DNA of 64,000 bases from the NCBI RefSeq assembly GCF_041146395.1, contig NC_090989.1:244518843-244582842 (forward strand), written 5' to 3'. The notes beneath the pieces were generated by a model. The model was given only the letters and a program-made list of their open reading frames with translations, made no database searches and was not told the origin of the DNA. This document shows, in pieces, positions 1 to 13,310 of the stretch. The position numbers were made by a program, and so were the translations under genes. This DNA comes from Eulemur rufifrons. Lineage: Eukaryota; Chordata; Mammalia; Primates; Lemuridae. The stretch's first letter is position 1; every line of letters starts with the position of its first letter.

Positions 1-267
1 ATATTTAGAATACATTGCAAAGCAAAATGTTTATATAATATTGCTAGGTGAATAAAGCTGGTTGCAAAATACACAAAATATGATATTAACTCTATAAAGA
101 ATAGGCAAAATAAAAAAACATTAACAAGAAAACTGCATAGTTATTTTCATGGGAAAAGAATCCCAAGGATTAAAAAAAAAAGATCTTTCTATTTCTACTT
201 TTTAGTAGTATCCAACTTATCTGCAATGACTCATGTAACTTCTAGAACCAGAAAAGCAAAATGTAAT

Positions 268-271
268 GAGA

Positions 272-303
<32 letters not shown>
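268..303. repeat. (GA)n simple repeat
   Basis: A run of GA dinucleotides interrupted once by 'gaca'. It is an ordinary purine microsatellite in unannotated DNA. Confidence 0.95.
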
Positions 304-2590
304 ATGGGATTCCATAATGGATGATATAAGATTTCAGAGGATTGATTTGATTAAGAGGAAAATAATTGATAGTGGAGAATTTCTTATTCTAGTTGAGTTA
401 GAGATCAGAAAATAGAGGTTTCACTGCTGGATGAAAGGAGAAAGAGGAAAATGGGAACAGAAAGAAAATTCTGTATTGTACAGGTATAGTATACTATTAA
501 AGTACTTTGCTACTTTTCAATAAGGAAAATTCTTTCAGATAAAATTATTCCATATTAAGTTTTATCCTTATTGTTCATTGGAATTTGAGAAGGAGCCTTT
601 AAGGAAGTAAATACTTGAGAACCTATGATGGAACTTGAAGGCTTTATGAGAACTGAACTGTGGATCTCAAACATGACTGCATATTAGAATCATCTGAGGA
701 ACCTCAAAAATGTGCATTCCAGTCTCCTTGCTAATTTAACTTTTAAATTCAGTGTGGTTGGTCCAAGGACAAGTATTTTAAAATAGCTCCTAAGTAATCA
801 AAATATGCAGCCAGGTTGAGAACTGCTGATGGCAGAGCATTCAATCCACAAATTGGGACTATTTGACATGTAGTACTGAATGGAGAAGAGCTGGAATTTG
901 ACCAAATAAACATGAAGATTTCATATTGGTTGCTGAGTAGGTGAGTGGTCTTATGAAAATCCCATTCTAACCTTAGTTGGTAGTTGTGAAAACTTTGAGT
1001 GAAATGCAACTAGTCTTAGTGAAATTTCAGGGTGTTAATCTAGAATCAAGATGGAGAAGTGAGGAAAAGACCTAGCCTATATTTTATTTTACTTAAAAAA
1101 TGGTAACAATTAGAGCTAGCTAGCAATAGTAGTGATTGTATCATGATTAGAAGAATTGCTTATCAGAGAAAATGTTAAGAATAGGCTACATCAATAGCCA
1201 TGAATTTGGGATCATTCAAAGTATTTTCTGACATTTAGTGTGGGGTGGCATTGTATAAAATTAACTCCTTTAAAATTCAAAATTAAATTAATATTCTTTT
1301 AAACTTCAAGATTTAAAGGGAAGTGAAAAATTATGAATAAAAAAGAATTGAGAGCATTGTAGTGACTCAAAATTGATAATTTTCTTTCCCTCCTCCCTTT
1401 TGTGAATGTCTGCTGTATACCATACCCTACAAAAGTATACCCCTAATATGCTCCAGTGGTGAATCTCTGTATCTTCAGAGCACCACGTGACTGTGGGTTA
1501 TATGGACATAGAGGGGAAAATCATGAACTAAAGTTTCAGAAATACTGAATTTAATGTGAATTTGTATATTCAAGGATGATTAATCGGAATACAATTTGAA
1601 ACTTGGGACTTGATATTAGAGAAAGAAAATTTTGGAGAGAGATGCTATGGAGATAGTAAATGCAGTAAACCAATGTTGAACTCAGTAAGAAGAATCTACC
1701 ACAAGAGGAAAGTGGGCAGAATAGCTGGGTCCTTCAGATGTATATGATTAAAGTACATGCGCCAAGAATTGGTGGAGGGTCTCGATTTTATGGGGCACCA
1801 AGAAGACAGCATTATCCTCTCCATGATTTCCTAAACAAACGAACAAGCATCAGGGAAACACCATGAATGAATGACAAGAATCTATGCTCCTTATTTCACT
1901 TGCATTTACAGTAAAATGACTGAGGCATTCAATAAGCTGGACTGAAAGCCTATTGAAATTTTGGTCTCTTTATCTTGCAATGTACGTAAACTGATTATGT
2001 CCTTGACAAATGTTTGAAAAGAAATATTTTAATTCCAACAGCAATATGGACTCTTAGTTTTGAAAAAAATGTAATATCTATCTCCTAATTTTTAATATCA
2101 TCCAGCTCTCCACATAGAAATGAGACTTTGGAGATCTCAGAAAGAGGGTAAACTTAAAATTTATCCAACTTTTCAGGGGAACAAAAGAAAATTTTCCAGT
2201 CTCAATTCTTGGTGCTGAATATACAGGCTAAATTATCCCTAAGAATTTGTTACCATAATCTGGCCCTCAGGTTGATCAGCAGAGAAAATTTATATTGCCT
2301 GTGTGGTCCAAAACACCTCAAGGTGAGAATTTAGTTTAAAGCAGCCAAGGATAATGCCCCTGTGTGCATGACAAAAGCAAACAGAATCCTCACAGAACGA
2401 AAAGGCAAAGGAAAAGTTGAATAAAACAACTCAAAGAGGCTGCATATAGGAGGTACAATTAAACATGAGGCTGCAAAAGCAGGGTGGAAAATAACAAAAA
2501 TAAAAATTATATACCAGATATATAATAGGCAAAAGGGTGCTGACATTGCTATGCTAATTTTAGTATAAAATATATTCAATAACATAAAAT
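304..2590. other. No gene recognised; unassigned AT-rich DNA
   Basis: I see no convincing coding region, RNA gene or confidently named repeat here. Short open frames at 749-1009 and 2331-2585 (both minus) have unremarkable composition and no recognisable motif. Part of 2310-2590 may belong to the L1 relic that follows. Confidence 0.5.
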
Positions 2591-2599
2591 TTTATTGAG

Positions 2600-2830
2600 G
2601 TAAAGAAGGTCAATTTATGATTGTAAACATTTCAATCCACCAGAAAGAGACAAATTTTAAATTTGTAGGACTCTAACAACACAGCCACAAAATAAATTAA
2701 ACAAAACTTGACAGAACTGCAGAGAAAAAAGAGATGTTACATACATTTTTTAATAATTGATAGATCAAGTAGGCAAAAATCAGTTATGAAATATAGAAAC
2801 CCTCAATAATAATCACTTGAAGAATTCTTG
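2600..2830 (+). mobile_element. Old L1 fragment (ORF2 endonuclease region)
   Basis: The stretch around 'aaacttgacagaactgcag' followed by a tract about a 'tagatcaagtaggcaaaaa' segment follows the order of the L1 ORF2 endonuclease region on the plus strand. It is diverged and has no open frame. The exact L1 subfamily cannot be assigned by eye. Confidence 0.55.
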
Positions 2831-3254
2831 CTGTATTTTATTTATGCAAATAAAATAAAGAATATATTTTGAGTTTAACATTTCATTTGCAAAAACCCTA
2901 CATATAGTCTGTGTTGTTCCTAAAATTGGAAAAAAGAACTCCTAAGACCTTGGGAAAAGAACTCAACCAGGTATCCAGGGAACATATTGGTCATGTGATA
3001 GAAGAGAAAAATTAGGCTTTTGCCAAGTTAGAGTCTTTGTCTTTGAATCCTAGACCCTTATTCCCAGGGAAGAATAGTATCATATTAGATAAACATTATT
3101 AAAGGTTTCAGGTCTAGTCAAAAATTCATTTTGAAAGCTTTGAAATGAAATTGAAGAAAATCTGACAGCATTTGTTCTACATTTGACATGGCTGTTTCAA
3201 TGTATTACAAGATATAGAAATTTGATGGCCCATAAAAATAGCTCAGATAGTCCT

Positions 3255-3369
3255 TTTCATTTCTTTTTAACTGAATGAGGTTGACTTTTATTCCCCTCAA
3301 AATTTACTTTTTCATATTTGTGGATATGGAAATAAGTGGATTAATATTTGTGTGTGTACGTGTGTGTGG
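3255..3369. repeat. 115-bp tandem duplication, copy 1
   Basis: First of two direct copies with a 115-bp period. Both contain the landmarks 'aactgaatgaggtt', 'ttttattcccctc' and 'tttgtggat', and end in a TG tract. Copy 1 carries a short TG tract broken by 'tacg'. Confidence 0.9.
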
Positions 3370-3484
3370 TTTCATTTCCTTTTAACTGAATGAGGTTTAC
3401 TTTTATTCCCCTCGAAATTTATTTTTCGTATTTGTGGATCTGGAAATATGTGGATTAATGTGTGTGTGTGTGTGTGTGTGTGTG
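3370..3484. repeat. 115-bp tandem duplication, copy 2, with longer (TG)n
   Basis: Second copy, immediately adjacent. It differs from copy 1 at scattered bases, and its terminal TG tract is longer and uninterrupted. The boundary falls inside the microsatellite end of copy 1, which suggests unequal exchange or replication slippage anchored there. Confidence 0.9.
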
Positions 3485-4839
3485 ATTTTTATGGGGTCTT
3501 TATAGCAAATGCTAAATCTCAACTTTTTAATTAAGAGATTTCCTCATTTCTGATGAACCAGAGCATAGAAAAATTAAGAATTCCTTTCTTTTTTAACAAA
3601 CCTTTATTTTCTTCCCTGGTTCTTTTCTTCTAAAGTGCTTGGGCTTTGTTTGCACTGCCTCTAAGACTCTTAGCAGATGATGCTTTGTGATATATCATCA
3701 CATGCATGACTTCTAATTCTACACTTACAATTCCTTTATGACCTAAAATGTGCCTTGCCTATTTTTAATACCCTGAGATTCTCATATTATTCTCTGCACT
3801 TCTCAAATGTTCAAAAATGCTTATTGAATGGTTGGATGCATGAATGTATGCATAAAAGACTAACTAGATAGAATATAAGTCCCCTTAGCTTAGTAAATGC
3901 AACTATTTGGCACAAGACATCTTTCTTTCTCTACCATACTGGCTGCCTTCCCAGAGCCCAAGCTAGTGCTGAAGATGAGGCCTGAAACCATCCCAACTCT
4001 TTGACAGAAGCACTGGGGGAATTTAATCACTAGAGTTCTTCCTTGGGAATTAAAACCACATGCAATGGTTACAATAAACTAGTGAAATCATTTAGAGTTA
4101 TAAAGGTAGTGTAAACAATATCCAAGCACTTCAGAAGGAAGAACAAGTGAACAAAAGAAAGGTTTATTTTAAAAGAAAAAGTCTTTCATAATTCTTTCAT
4201 GCTGGGGTTAATCATAACTGAGGAAATGTCTACTTAACAATCTCTCCTTATAAAAATGTTTATTCTGCTATAACCTCAACCTTACAAAATTAATCCATAT
4301 TTTTGTTTTCATACCAACAATGCTTCTAATAGGTGAGTCCTTCACATGTTGGGCTATACAAACAGTAATGTATTGAAACACGCCTGGATAAACTTTACTC
4401 TAAACAACTACCCTTTATGTGAAGACACATACATACACACGCCCACAACTGTAGTTGAATTTTACCCTGTAAAGATTTCAAATTTTATTTTTACAAAAAT
4501 AAGTAATATTTCCTAGAAATATCCACATATGCTATATAATTCCATTTGAATTTTCACACAAAGATAAATACATTTGGTTTATTAATGCATACTGGTAAAC
4601 ACATTCAACATACACGTTTTATAAATGTACACACGTACACTCATGCCATAAATAACATCCACTTAACACAACCACATACCTCAAAAGGAGGAATGAGCAA
4701 TAGCTTTTATGTGGGTTTTACATGAGTAGCTCCCAAATGTTTGGCTGTGTACAATTTACCATAACAAAAAATCTACATTTTTTTTAAGCTATGGTTTTCT
4801 AGATACAGAACCTGAAATGATGATTCTTGTGCCAGAGAT
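3485..4839. other. No gene or assignable repeat
   Basis: AT-rich sequence without open frames of note. I see no clear transposon landmark. Confidence 0.45.
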
Positions 4840-5268
4840 TTAGTGTGGGAGCCATTTCAGATGAAACCCAAGAAAGAGTGAAGGAGGGAAATAAGCCAGG
4901 TAAAAATTCAGCCAAAATCCATAGGGAGCTCTGAAAAATAAATACCACCACAAAATTGATACACCTGAGACAGGGAGCCAGCCTTTTTGTACTTCCAACT
5001 CAACCAGCCATTGGCTGTTACTGCCCCTTGTGAGAGAACACAACTTTCTAGACATTTCCTGATGAAGAGGCTCTCCTGGTTTCTGGGCCATTCTCAGAAG
5101 GAGGAAACTGTGAGCCATTAGCAGACAACACTTACAAAAGTTGAGGACTAGGGGCATTGTCTCAGGAGAGGGGATCCGTGCAGCGCAGCAGCAGTGTCTA
5201 CTACACTCACCCATTTCCACTTTATGGTGTGTGTCTCTGAGCAGCTGCCCTTGGAAGGCAAAGTGCAA
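4840..5268 (-). other. 142-codon open frame, probably not a gene; possible LTR-like relic
   Basis: This is the longest minus-strand open frame in the window and is richer in GC than its surroundings. The predicted peptide begins MHFAFQGQLL and ends in a hydrophobic stretch (FWLNFYLAYFPPSLFLGF). I recognise no domain, and no splice structure or promoter is evident. The underlying DNA, read on the minus strand, has the texture of an old LTR or other interspersed repeat, but I cannot name the family. Chance openness of a decayed repeat is the simplest reading. Confidence 0.25.
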
Positions 5269-7239
5269 ATGTTAACTGGGAAGGTGCCATACTAATCAAA
5301 GTGATATCTTTTTATTTTCTGTCATATTGTAAAATTATCCAGCAAGTCATTAGGAAATGGGAAAATATCTTATTTGGTAATTAAAAGTAATACACTCAGG
5401 AGACATATTGATAAAATGGACTTTGACTCCTTGGGCTTCCCTTTCTAACAAGACAATGTCAGCTCAAAGCCTTGATTTTGAATTGGAGCTACAAAGCCCT
5501 AAAGCTGTAACATCAGATCCTCATGGGGCTGGGCCCACTCAATCGTCAAAGAATGAGAATTACACAGAGGAGATCATTCCCACATTCTCCTATACCTTTT
5601 TTTGCCCTTTGAATGCACTGCATTAAACACATTTAAGGATCACAACATTCATCTTAATGTAACTTTATGTAATACAAACTTAAATCTAGACAATATTTAA
5701 ATTTATGAAGTTGCCCTCATTAATTTTCCACAATTCCCATACTGAAAGCACACTCTACCATAGACTAAAAAGCTCTCCTTGTTTTCTTATTCTGACATTT
5801 TTTCTTGAAGTATTAGGAGACTACTATTTCTGTCATATACATGTTACTTTGTGTTGTCAGCTGTCTTGTGATTTTTGACTATGAATTCATTTTTTCTTGG
5901 AATTTTTTGAAATTTATTTACAGCTTTGTTGAAAGTGTGTTTTTAAAAGGATTAGTGCTTACTCCTGCTAGGTACTGAGGGGCAATTTTCAATCTGAGTT
6001 TTACTGTGGTACACAATTCTGTGTAAGGACCAATTTGTTATTAAAATTTTTTCTTGTTAATTTTTTTTTCTCTTCTACCCAATGTCAAAATCTACAAGTT
6101 TCCATCCTGCCTTCTCTATAGATTGGGTTTTTTCTTAGTTTATGCTTGATGAAATTAGGATTTTAGCTTTATGTAGAATAATCCCATTAGAGTGGGTCCT
6201 AATTTTGTGTCTGCTTCAATAGATCCTGCATGACCAAGAAAAAAAACTAAAAACCGGAGAATAAAAGATATTCTCAGTCAGAGCTTCAACTCTAACTCTC
6301 CCTACTTGAATTCTCGTTTTCACTTCGCTTTCATCCTCTATTTCCCTTACTTTGTAGGCCATGCAATGATGATGATAAATAATTAAGTAAATATATATTA
6401 TGGTATATAAATATATATTTCTTTATGCATATTTCATATCTACAAGTATATATATAAAATTATGATAAATAGATGAATGGATTAGGAGGAGTTATGTACA
6501 TGTTTTATAAAACCTTGAATGCACTGTGTAATCAATATTTATTAGGTCCTAATTTTGGTATCAATATATCTATTGATACTAATATATCATTTACTTCAAC
6601 CTAACATATTTTAGCCACCAATCTCTTTTTATATTTTGTCTACCAGTTTTATTGATGTTAAAAAGATGAGTATTTTAATAACTCCCCAAACAACTGCATT
6701 CATGATTTTTCAGCATAGGTGTTTAAATATGGTGCTATTGTATTTCAAGTGTTCATTACTTTAAAAATAATAATAAAAGAAAGGAAAATTTAGGTTTCCT
6801 CATTTCTATTTTTGATGGTAATGTCATTTAGGCAATAGACTTTTCTTGTTGGATGGTAACCATAACTTTATTTATTTCATATGTATGTGTGTGCATATGT
6901 AAATAAGTATATATGTACACATTGCCACATTAAATCCATCTGCTATCCTCTTTGCATTCATTTGCTGTGTAGCAATGGAAGATTAAATGGTTGCATGTGA
7001 GTGTCTTAAGGGAACTATGGTTTTCAACTCAGTTAATTACTCTATTGTCCCTTTGCTTGTTTTCTATTTATTTACTTTCAGTACTCCAAATGCTGATTAT
7101 CAATTGAACCTGTACCACTCAATTCAACTTCTGTTACATTTTCTTCTTGATTTTCTTCCTTTGAATTCTACATAAGTGCCCATCAATGAATGAATGCATA
7201 TTCTGGTTTCTCTTAATGCTCTTGAACAATGTACTGTCA
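5269..7239. other. No gene recognised
   Basis: AT-rich DNA with TA-rich tracts near 6390-6460 and a small inverted repeat (tatcaata / tattgata, 6559-6578). Parts of 5850-6150 resemble L1/HAL1 5' regions on the minus strand, but not well enough to call. Confidence 0.4.
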
Positions 7240-7560
7240 AAATAACTGTAGTTCCTTGATTGGTAATCTGCCTTTTCTCTTTGACCATTTCAAAGTTTGT
7301 TCTTTTCATTGTTTTTCAGTTTTGCACAATATGCTGTTACATCTGCCTATTGAACTGTTATATCATACAATTACAAATTCTTTTTTGGGAGTTCTATTTT
7401 GTTCTTTGAAAATATCCAAGAACATTTTTATAATCTTTTGCTCCTTGATTGACCTTTTACTTCCTAAATTATATCTACATTTATATACACTAATTTTACA
7501 TTTTGTAGTTGCTAATTCCATATTTGAAGTTGTTGAAATTTAATTCTACTATTTGCCATT
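7240..7560 (-). mobile_element. Probable old L1/HAL1 fragment (ORF1 5' region)
   Basis: The sequence order on the minus strand resembles the 5' part of L1/HAL1 ORF1, the coiled-coil coding region seen as T-rich DNA on the opposite strand. It is strongly diverged and the boundaries are approximate. Confidence 0.4.
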
Positions 7561-8045
7561 TCTGCTAACTTTTCACAATGATGTCTTTCTTTCCACATCT
7601 ATTTATTAGTTTCTGTGCTTATATTTGTAATTTTATCTTAATCTGTGGATATTCTGTAAAAGTAAAGATACTTTCCTAGGGAAAAAATTTGCATCTGTTT
7701 CTGTGAGGTGCCCCATGGCACTTCCAACTCAAGGCCATTTTAGATTAATTTATTATACTGTGTTATCAATAGCCACACAGATTAAATAACATTTAAACTT
7801 AAAATTTATATAAAAGCAGAGTTATGACTACAAATTTTCAGATTAGTGTCTTTTTTGTGTTGGGGGAGGGAGGAAGAGGCATATTTACTAATCAGAGCTG
7901 AGACAATGTCAAACAGAATATTTTGTAATCTTCCTTTTCTAGAAGGTATGTTGGGTTTCTTTTACCCAAACCAGTTAGCAAATCTTTCAAAAATATCAGC
8001 TCAATACTTTATCGATCAAACTAATAAACATTAGATTCATATTTT

Positions 8046-8606
8046 TACTGTTTTCTATGGCTGCCATAACACATTACCACAAACCTGGTGACTTAAAAAT
8101 GACAGAAATTTATTATTTCATAGTTCTGGAATTCAGGAGTCTGAAATGTGTCTCACTGGGCTCAAATCAAGGTGTTGGCAAAAGGGCATTCATTTACGGA
8201 TGCTCCAGGGGATTTTCTTTTTTATTTTCCAGCTTCTAGAGGACCCTCACATTCCTTGGCTCATGGTTCTCTTTCATATTCAAAGCCAGGAATGGCACAT
8301 TGAGTCCTCACTTCACATCCCATCACATCATCACTTCAAACATCACTCCAACCTTGCTTCTGTCACCACATCCTCTCTGACACTGACTCAACTGCCTCCC
8401 TTTTAAAATGGATTCTTGTGAGTACATCAGACCCACCTGGATAATCCAGAATTCTATCTTATCTCAAATTCAGCTGATTCCTTTAAGGTAAACATAATTC
8501 CATCTGCAGCCTTAACTCTCCTTTACCATGTGACCTAACACATTCACAGTTTCACCTATTAGGGCATGAATACCTTTGAGGGGCCATTATTCTGCCTAAT
8601 TCAGTA
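8046..8606 (-). mobile_element. MLT1-type MaLR solo LTR
   Basis: The left end reads 'ctatggctgccataacac', then 'accacaaacctggtgactta' and 'acagaaatttatt'. This is the reverse complement of the well-known 3' end of MLT1 LTRs. The right end ('gggcatgaatacctttgag', then a 'cctaattcagta' end) matches the LTR start. About 560 bp suggests a nearly complete solo LTR. No internal gag/pol sequence accompanies it. Open frames inside it at 8057-8406 are incidental. Confidence 0.75.
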
Positions 8607-9179
8607 TTTATAATGAAAATAACTAAAAAACGATGTACTTGCAAAATTGTATGTGGCCAACTTTTATTTATTCTATCTGAAGAATTAGTGCATTTTAATT
8701 TTAAAATATTCTGGTCATAATTTTCATCTGCTGCATCATAGTAACTTTCTTTTCACTGTAGTGTATTATACTATATAAATGAACAAATAATATGACACCA
8801 AATTACTTAGATTTATTTTTTCTAGTTTTGAGCATTTTGATACCTAACTATGGCAGTGTACTGGCAAGATAATATACATATTAGACAAATCATCACACAC
8901 ATTTTACAAAATTAGCAAAGCATACAATGAAACCTCTCTACTAAAAAATTCATAATTTTATGCTTGTTATAAATTATATGCTAATGGCCAATTTAATCTG
9001 CTGTATTATGCAACTATACCACTTTTTATCAGAAAAAATCAGTAAGAACTAATAAGGGATATATAATCATAAATTCTTCTCAAAGATTTGTCTGGGAAAG
9101 GAGCTTGAGTTTTCAAAAGTTCAAAGCACATGTATATCTAAATCCAGAATGCAGCATGTAATTCCTTCTCTTCTATTCT
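8607..9179. other. No gene or assignable repeat
   Basis: AT-rich unique-looking sequence. Nothing recognised. Confidence 0.45.
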
Positions 9180-9500
9180 ACTGTAAGCATCCCAAGTCCA
9201 GTCACCATAATCTGCAGTAACCTACTAACTGGTCACCCATCTCCCATCAATACCCCTATATCTTATTTTCAACACAATAGCCTAAATTATCCTTTAAAAA
9301 TGGAATTCAGATTCCTATCATTCCTCTGTTTCATACCTTCCAAAGGCTCCATATTTCAGGAAAAGACAAGCCAACATAGTTATAATGCTTCACTTGTATC
9401 CCACCTCTTTAAACTAGTCTCTTACTATTCTGCCCTCACTTAATCTGCTCCACAAACATTGGCTTCTTTGCTACTCTTCATATACTGCAGTGATCCTCTT
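9180..9500 (+). mobile_element. L2-class LINE relic
   Basis: The order 'cctactaactggtcaccc', 'aaatggaattcagattcc', 'aggctccatatttcag' and 'cttaatctgctccacaaac' follows the 3' region of ancient L2-type LINE copies on the plus strand. It is old and heavily diverged. Confidence 0.55.
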
Positions 9501-11009
9501 TTCTTAAAGAAAGCTAAATACAGTTAATGAAAGGCAAAATCAGAATTAAAACATCTGCTCAATGATAAAAATGTGGGTTAAGTTGCTTCATTCTTGCTTC
9601 AATTGCCCACCCTTCCTGTCCCCAATGGATCTATTTAAGAAAAAATTGTCTGATAGTTATCCTGAATCCCTGATCTGTACTCCTCCTATCCCTGGTATTT
9701 GTGACCACTTGATACCTACCTAGGACCATCCTGATCAGAAATAGAAAAATGTAAAGAGTTTTAGAGTATCTTTTTACATATCAGCATCAAACTCTCCTTC
9801 ATGTATTCTCACTCGGACCTTGAACCCTAACTCTCCTCAGTGTTATTTTGCCTTCTTACTAATAAATCACTTTATGCCCCCATTTTGCTTACTGGATTCT
9901 AATTTTGGTAGCCCATCTCTGGTACTGAGAAGCCGCCTCTGTCTTGCTTATTGACACTGAGCGACTTAAGTCCTGTTTCTGAGCTATGATTACAGGATTT
10001 CTTACTCATGGACTTTCTAGATGCCTTTATTCTGCTTAACTTACTTTTGAACCATCCATTCATTTGGGGGGAACTTTGTCTCTACTGTCACAAATCTTAT
10101 ATACTGTCATCTGCTGACTGGGCAGTACTCCTTTCAACTCCTATAACTTTTTTGGAGTATTCACAACCTTCTTCTCTAATAGACAAATCTAGTTTGTTAC
10201 TTCTCCCCTCTTCATCTGCTTCATCCTAATGAACTTATTGGGGCAATTCCCACCCTTTTTTCTTTCAAGAAATGCAACAAAACATGTAAATGACAGGAAA
10301 AGCTGTTTTATGGTTTTTGGATTCTAAAATGTGTTGCTTGACTATTTTTTTCCTCCTCTCTTCTATTTTTTCTTTCCATTTTCAAAACATGCTATTAGAC
10401 AGGGCATGGTACAGGTTATGCATTTTGCATAAATTATGATAAACTATAGCAATTGTGTTTGTCTATAAGTAAAATGCACAGATTAGGCAGGTTTTTAGGC
10501 CATCTCTCTTATGTGATATCTTCTTATTGTGTGATATTTTTTTTAAAAAGACCAGCAATTGACTCACCAACTTTCATGCCTTTAAAACATATTAAATTAG
10601 AAAATGCTAATATAAGAAAGACAAAGGACTTAAGTAATTCAAGAACTTAGAAAGTACATGTGTGGGTGTTCATGTGTACATGTTGTAATAAGACCATATC
10701 TTGTCCATTGCCCATTAAATGTCAGAGCAAGTGTTTAAGTGATTGTCTTTACATTAAAATGAATTTTAGAAAGTACATAAGAAACATTTTACATAAAGAC
10801 CAATTATAACTAAGTCATATTTTGCTGCCAGTATTACCCTAATATACTCACTAATTATAAGTACTATATATTAAGTAGGATAATTTTATATTTTTATGCA
10901 AAGAAAATCCCTATGTGTCTGTGCCAGATTCTGTTGCTACTCCCAACCCTCTTTCTGGATGGATAAACTTAAGTTTGATTAATAGGTTCAATGTGCCATA
11001 GATATTTTA
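9501..11009. other. No gene recognised; a possible LTR-like stretch near 9.6-9.99 kb
   Basis: Around 9590-9990 the sequence is less AT-rich and includes an AATAAA signal near 9861 ('actaataaatcacttta'), as an old LTR might. No family can be named. The rest is unassigned. Confidence 0.35.
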
Positions 11010-11125
11010 TTTATTTAAAAATTATTTATTGGTCATTTATGCTATTTCATTCACTGAGGATAGAACAATGAACAGACAAGATAAATATTTCTGCCCTCCT
11101 GGAGTTTATGTTAGTGGAATAAGGA
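11010..11125 (-). mobile_element. L2 LINE 3' end relic
   Basis: The series 'ttcattcactgaggatagaa', 'caatgaacagacaagataaa' and 'ctgccctcctggagtttatg' is the reverse complement of the L2 3' terminal region. It is short and diverged. Confidence 0.6.
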
Positions 11126-12787
11126 AAAAACGATGGAGAATATCTGTGTTTTAGAATTTATTCTTCTACCTGCTAGTTGTGTGACCATAGTGCAATTCTT
11201 GAGTTGCCTCAGAAAACACTGATATCAAAACTCTGAAGCCTATACATCTGTCAGTGATTCATTCCTCTTCCTCTGTCTGCTTGACTTTGTTTGATCCTAC
11301 TGCTTATAGGCTTTATTCACATGGAAAAAAAGGTAATCACTAAAAAAAATTTATAGACTACATAATCTGTCTCTAGAAAAGTCTGTTTCTGATAGTGATA
11401 CAAGTTCAAAACTTCTAGGGAAGAGAACCATTGGCTCAGCTGAAGGCAACTGCCAATCCAAAGGCTAAACACAACCAGGTGTGTACACATGCAAAAACAT
11501 GTTATTTTTCATAGTGGTTATGTGAATGGAATGGAAGAAAGGAGGCCCTAGGGGGTTGAGGTGCCAGGTAGACAATCTGAAGAGATGTCCACTATGAAGA
11601 ATAAGAGGACTAATATGTAAATATAAGCCCAATTTAATCTATCTTGCTCATCATTATGAAGTATTGTGAGGAAGAAATACCAATTGAAATAAATTCACAT
11701 AATGAAATAAACTCATTTGAGCTTATTTCATATAATTTTGTGTGTAGTGCTAAAGAAATACAATAATTGCATTCTATAGTAAAGGCTAAAGACGTGTAAT
11801 TCCTTGTACTGAAACCAGTCATAGCCTATTGAGAGGAACAGGAAAGAAGTGTTTGTTTTCAGGCATATGGAATGAACACTTTCCAGCATTACTCACATTC
11901 AAATTTAGAAGCAACCCAGAAATAGGACAATAGATATAGTAGATGACATCTATCTCCATTCAGGCAAAATATTACTAACATAGATATATTTTAAAGGCTG
12001 TTCTTTAGAGAACAGCTCTGGAGATTTGTCTGTGTTCTTCCTCTCCAACACATGTTTTATATCCTCAAGGGGAAAATTGATCAAGTCTTTATAAAATACT
12101 TTTATTGTACCCCAATAAAGAATTTTACTGTCTTCCATTCTGATATTATTAGTTACTATAATAAATTAATCACAGCCATTCAATTTTACCATAAAAAATA
12201 GTTCCTTCTTTCTTCTCAGGTTTGCTTGAAAGTTCTTTATAAGTTATGAAGCAGAACCTGACCTTCAGCAAAATCAGTCCCAGATCCTCATGGAAAGCAC
12301 TATGCTGGGTACTTTTAAATGATGATGTTTCAGGTACTAGTCTTGGTATGGGGATCTAGGCTGGCAGATGGCATTGCATTGCTTAGACAACTTTCAGACA
12401 ATACCAGAAGACTAAGTCAGGAGTTTTAGGATTCTTTTTATATCAGAAGAAAATATACTTCATGAAAGCAAATTGCTGACGTAAGATTCTGAGGAAAAAA
12501 TGTTATTTACTCAGGACCAAATAAACTGATAACAGAAATTTTATTGTGGTTATTATTTTGAAATTGTTGGCATGTTTTTAGTGCAGTCTTTTTTTGTTTG
12601 TTTGTTTTTGACAGACATGAGTAAGCCATTATTTTTTTCTCTTAATTTATCTCTAATCCTTGATTTGGTAAATTTTACTTTTATAAAATGAAATGAAATA
12701 TTTTTAAAGTTATTCAATTTTTACTGACTCCTCAAATTTCAGAAACAAATTTTGGTACCTATATTTTCATGATGATATAGTTATTTA
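11126..12787. other. No gene recognised
   Basis: A weak MIR-like phrase ('gctagttgtgtgacc') near 11170-11190 is too short to call. Small minus-strand open frames near 11.6-12.1 kb have no recognisable content. Confidence 0.4.
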
Positions 12788-13111
12788 CATAGGTTCAATC
12801 AGAATATTGATAGGATTAGACCAACTGACTATGAGATCATGGGAAAACTTCTTGAGTCATATTTAGGAATCAATTTCACTTCATTTAATCAGGTATTACA
12901 AGACCTCATTAAGAACAAGGATCTTACTTCATATGTGGAGACAATGTCTATAAGCCCCCATTTGGATGCCTCAACACTCACTGAACTTGACTTGCAAAGA
13001 AAAACTGTGCCTGCCTCAGTCGCTGCCTGGAGGACCCATGTTACATATCTTGGAGGTGTAGTGGCATTTTGGCCATTCATTGATGGGTGTATGGAAGGAT
13101 CCAGTGAATGA
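12788..13111 (+). other. Candidate exon or coding relic, unidentified
   Basis: After an AG at 12790-12791 a frame stays open through an ATG at 12839 to a stop after 13111. The early peptide (FNQNIDRIRPTDYEIM, then GKLLESYLGINF) has mixed, globular-protein-like composition unlike the surrounding AT-rich DNA. A possible splice donor (cag|gtatta) lies near 12891. I do not recognise the protein. The upstream polypyrimidine tract is weak, no partner exons were found, and the frame's second half contains repeated Ala/Thr/Val residues. It may be a chance frame, a pseudogene fragment or a lone exon of a large gene. Confidence 0.25.
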
Positions 13112-13310
13112 TCACCTCTACTCCAATGATACATTGTTGTGAAGTGTAGTTCCAAATGACTCCTAGGGAAAGGGCAAACACTCCTGTGTTTGTTACAAAA
13201 TTATGGCCACCTCTATAATAAAATTCTGGGATCTGCTCTTATTTTTCATGTAAAACTTTAAATTTTCCACATGACAAATTCTATATTAAGATTCTTTTAA
13301 AACAAAGTCG

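Noticed and set aside
7229..7543. 104-codon hydrophobic plus-strand frame resembling a membrane protein
   Set aside because: The hydrophobicity comes from T-rich DNA. The minus strand resembles an L1/HAL1 ORF1 relic and nothing supports a gene.
9590..9990. An endogenous retrovirus LTR
   Set aside because: Only an AATAAA signal and less AT-rich composition support it. No matching partner LTR, primer-binding site or internal genes were seen.
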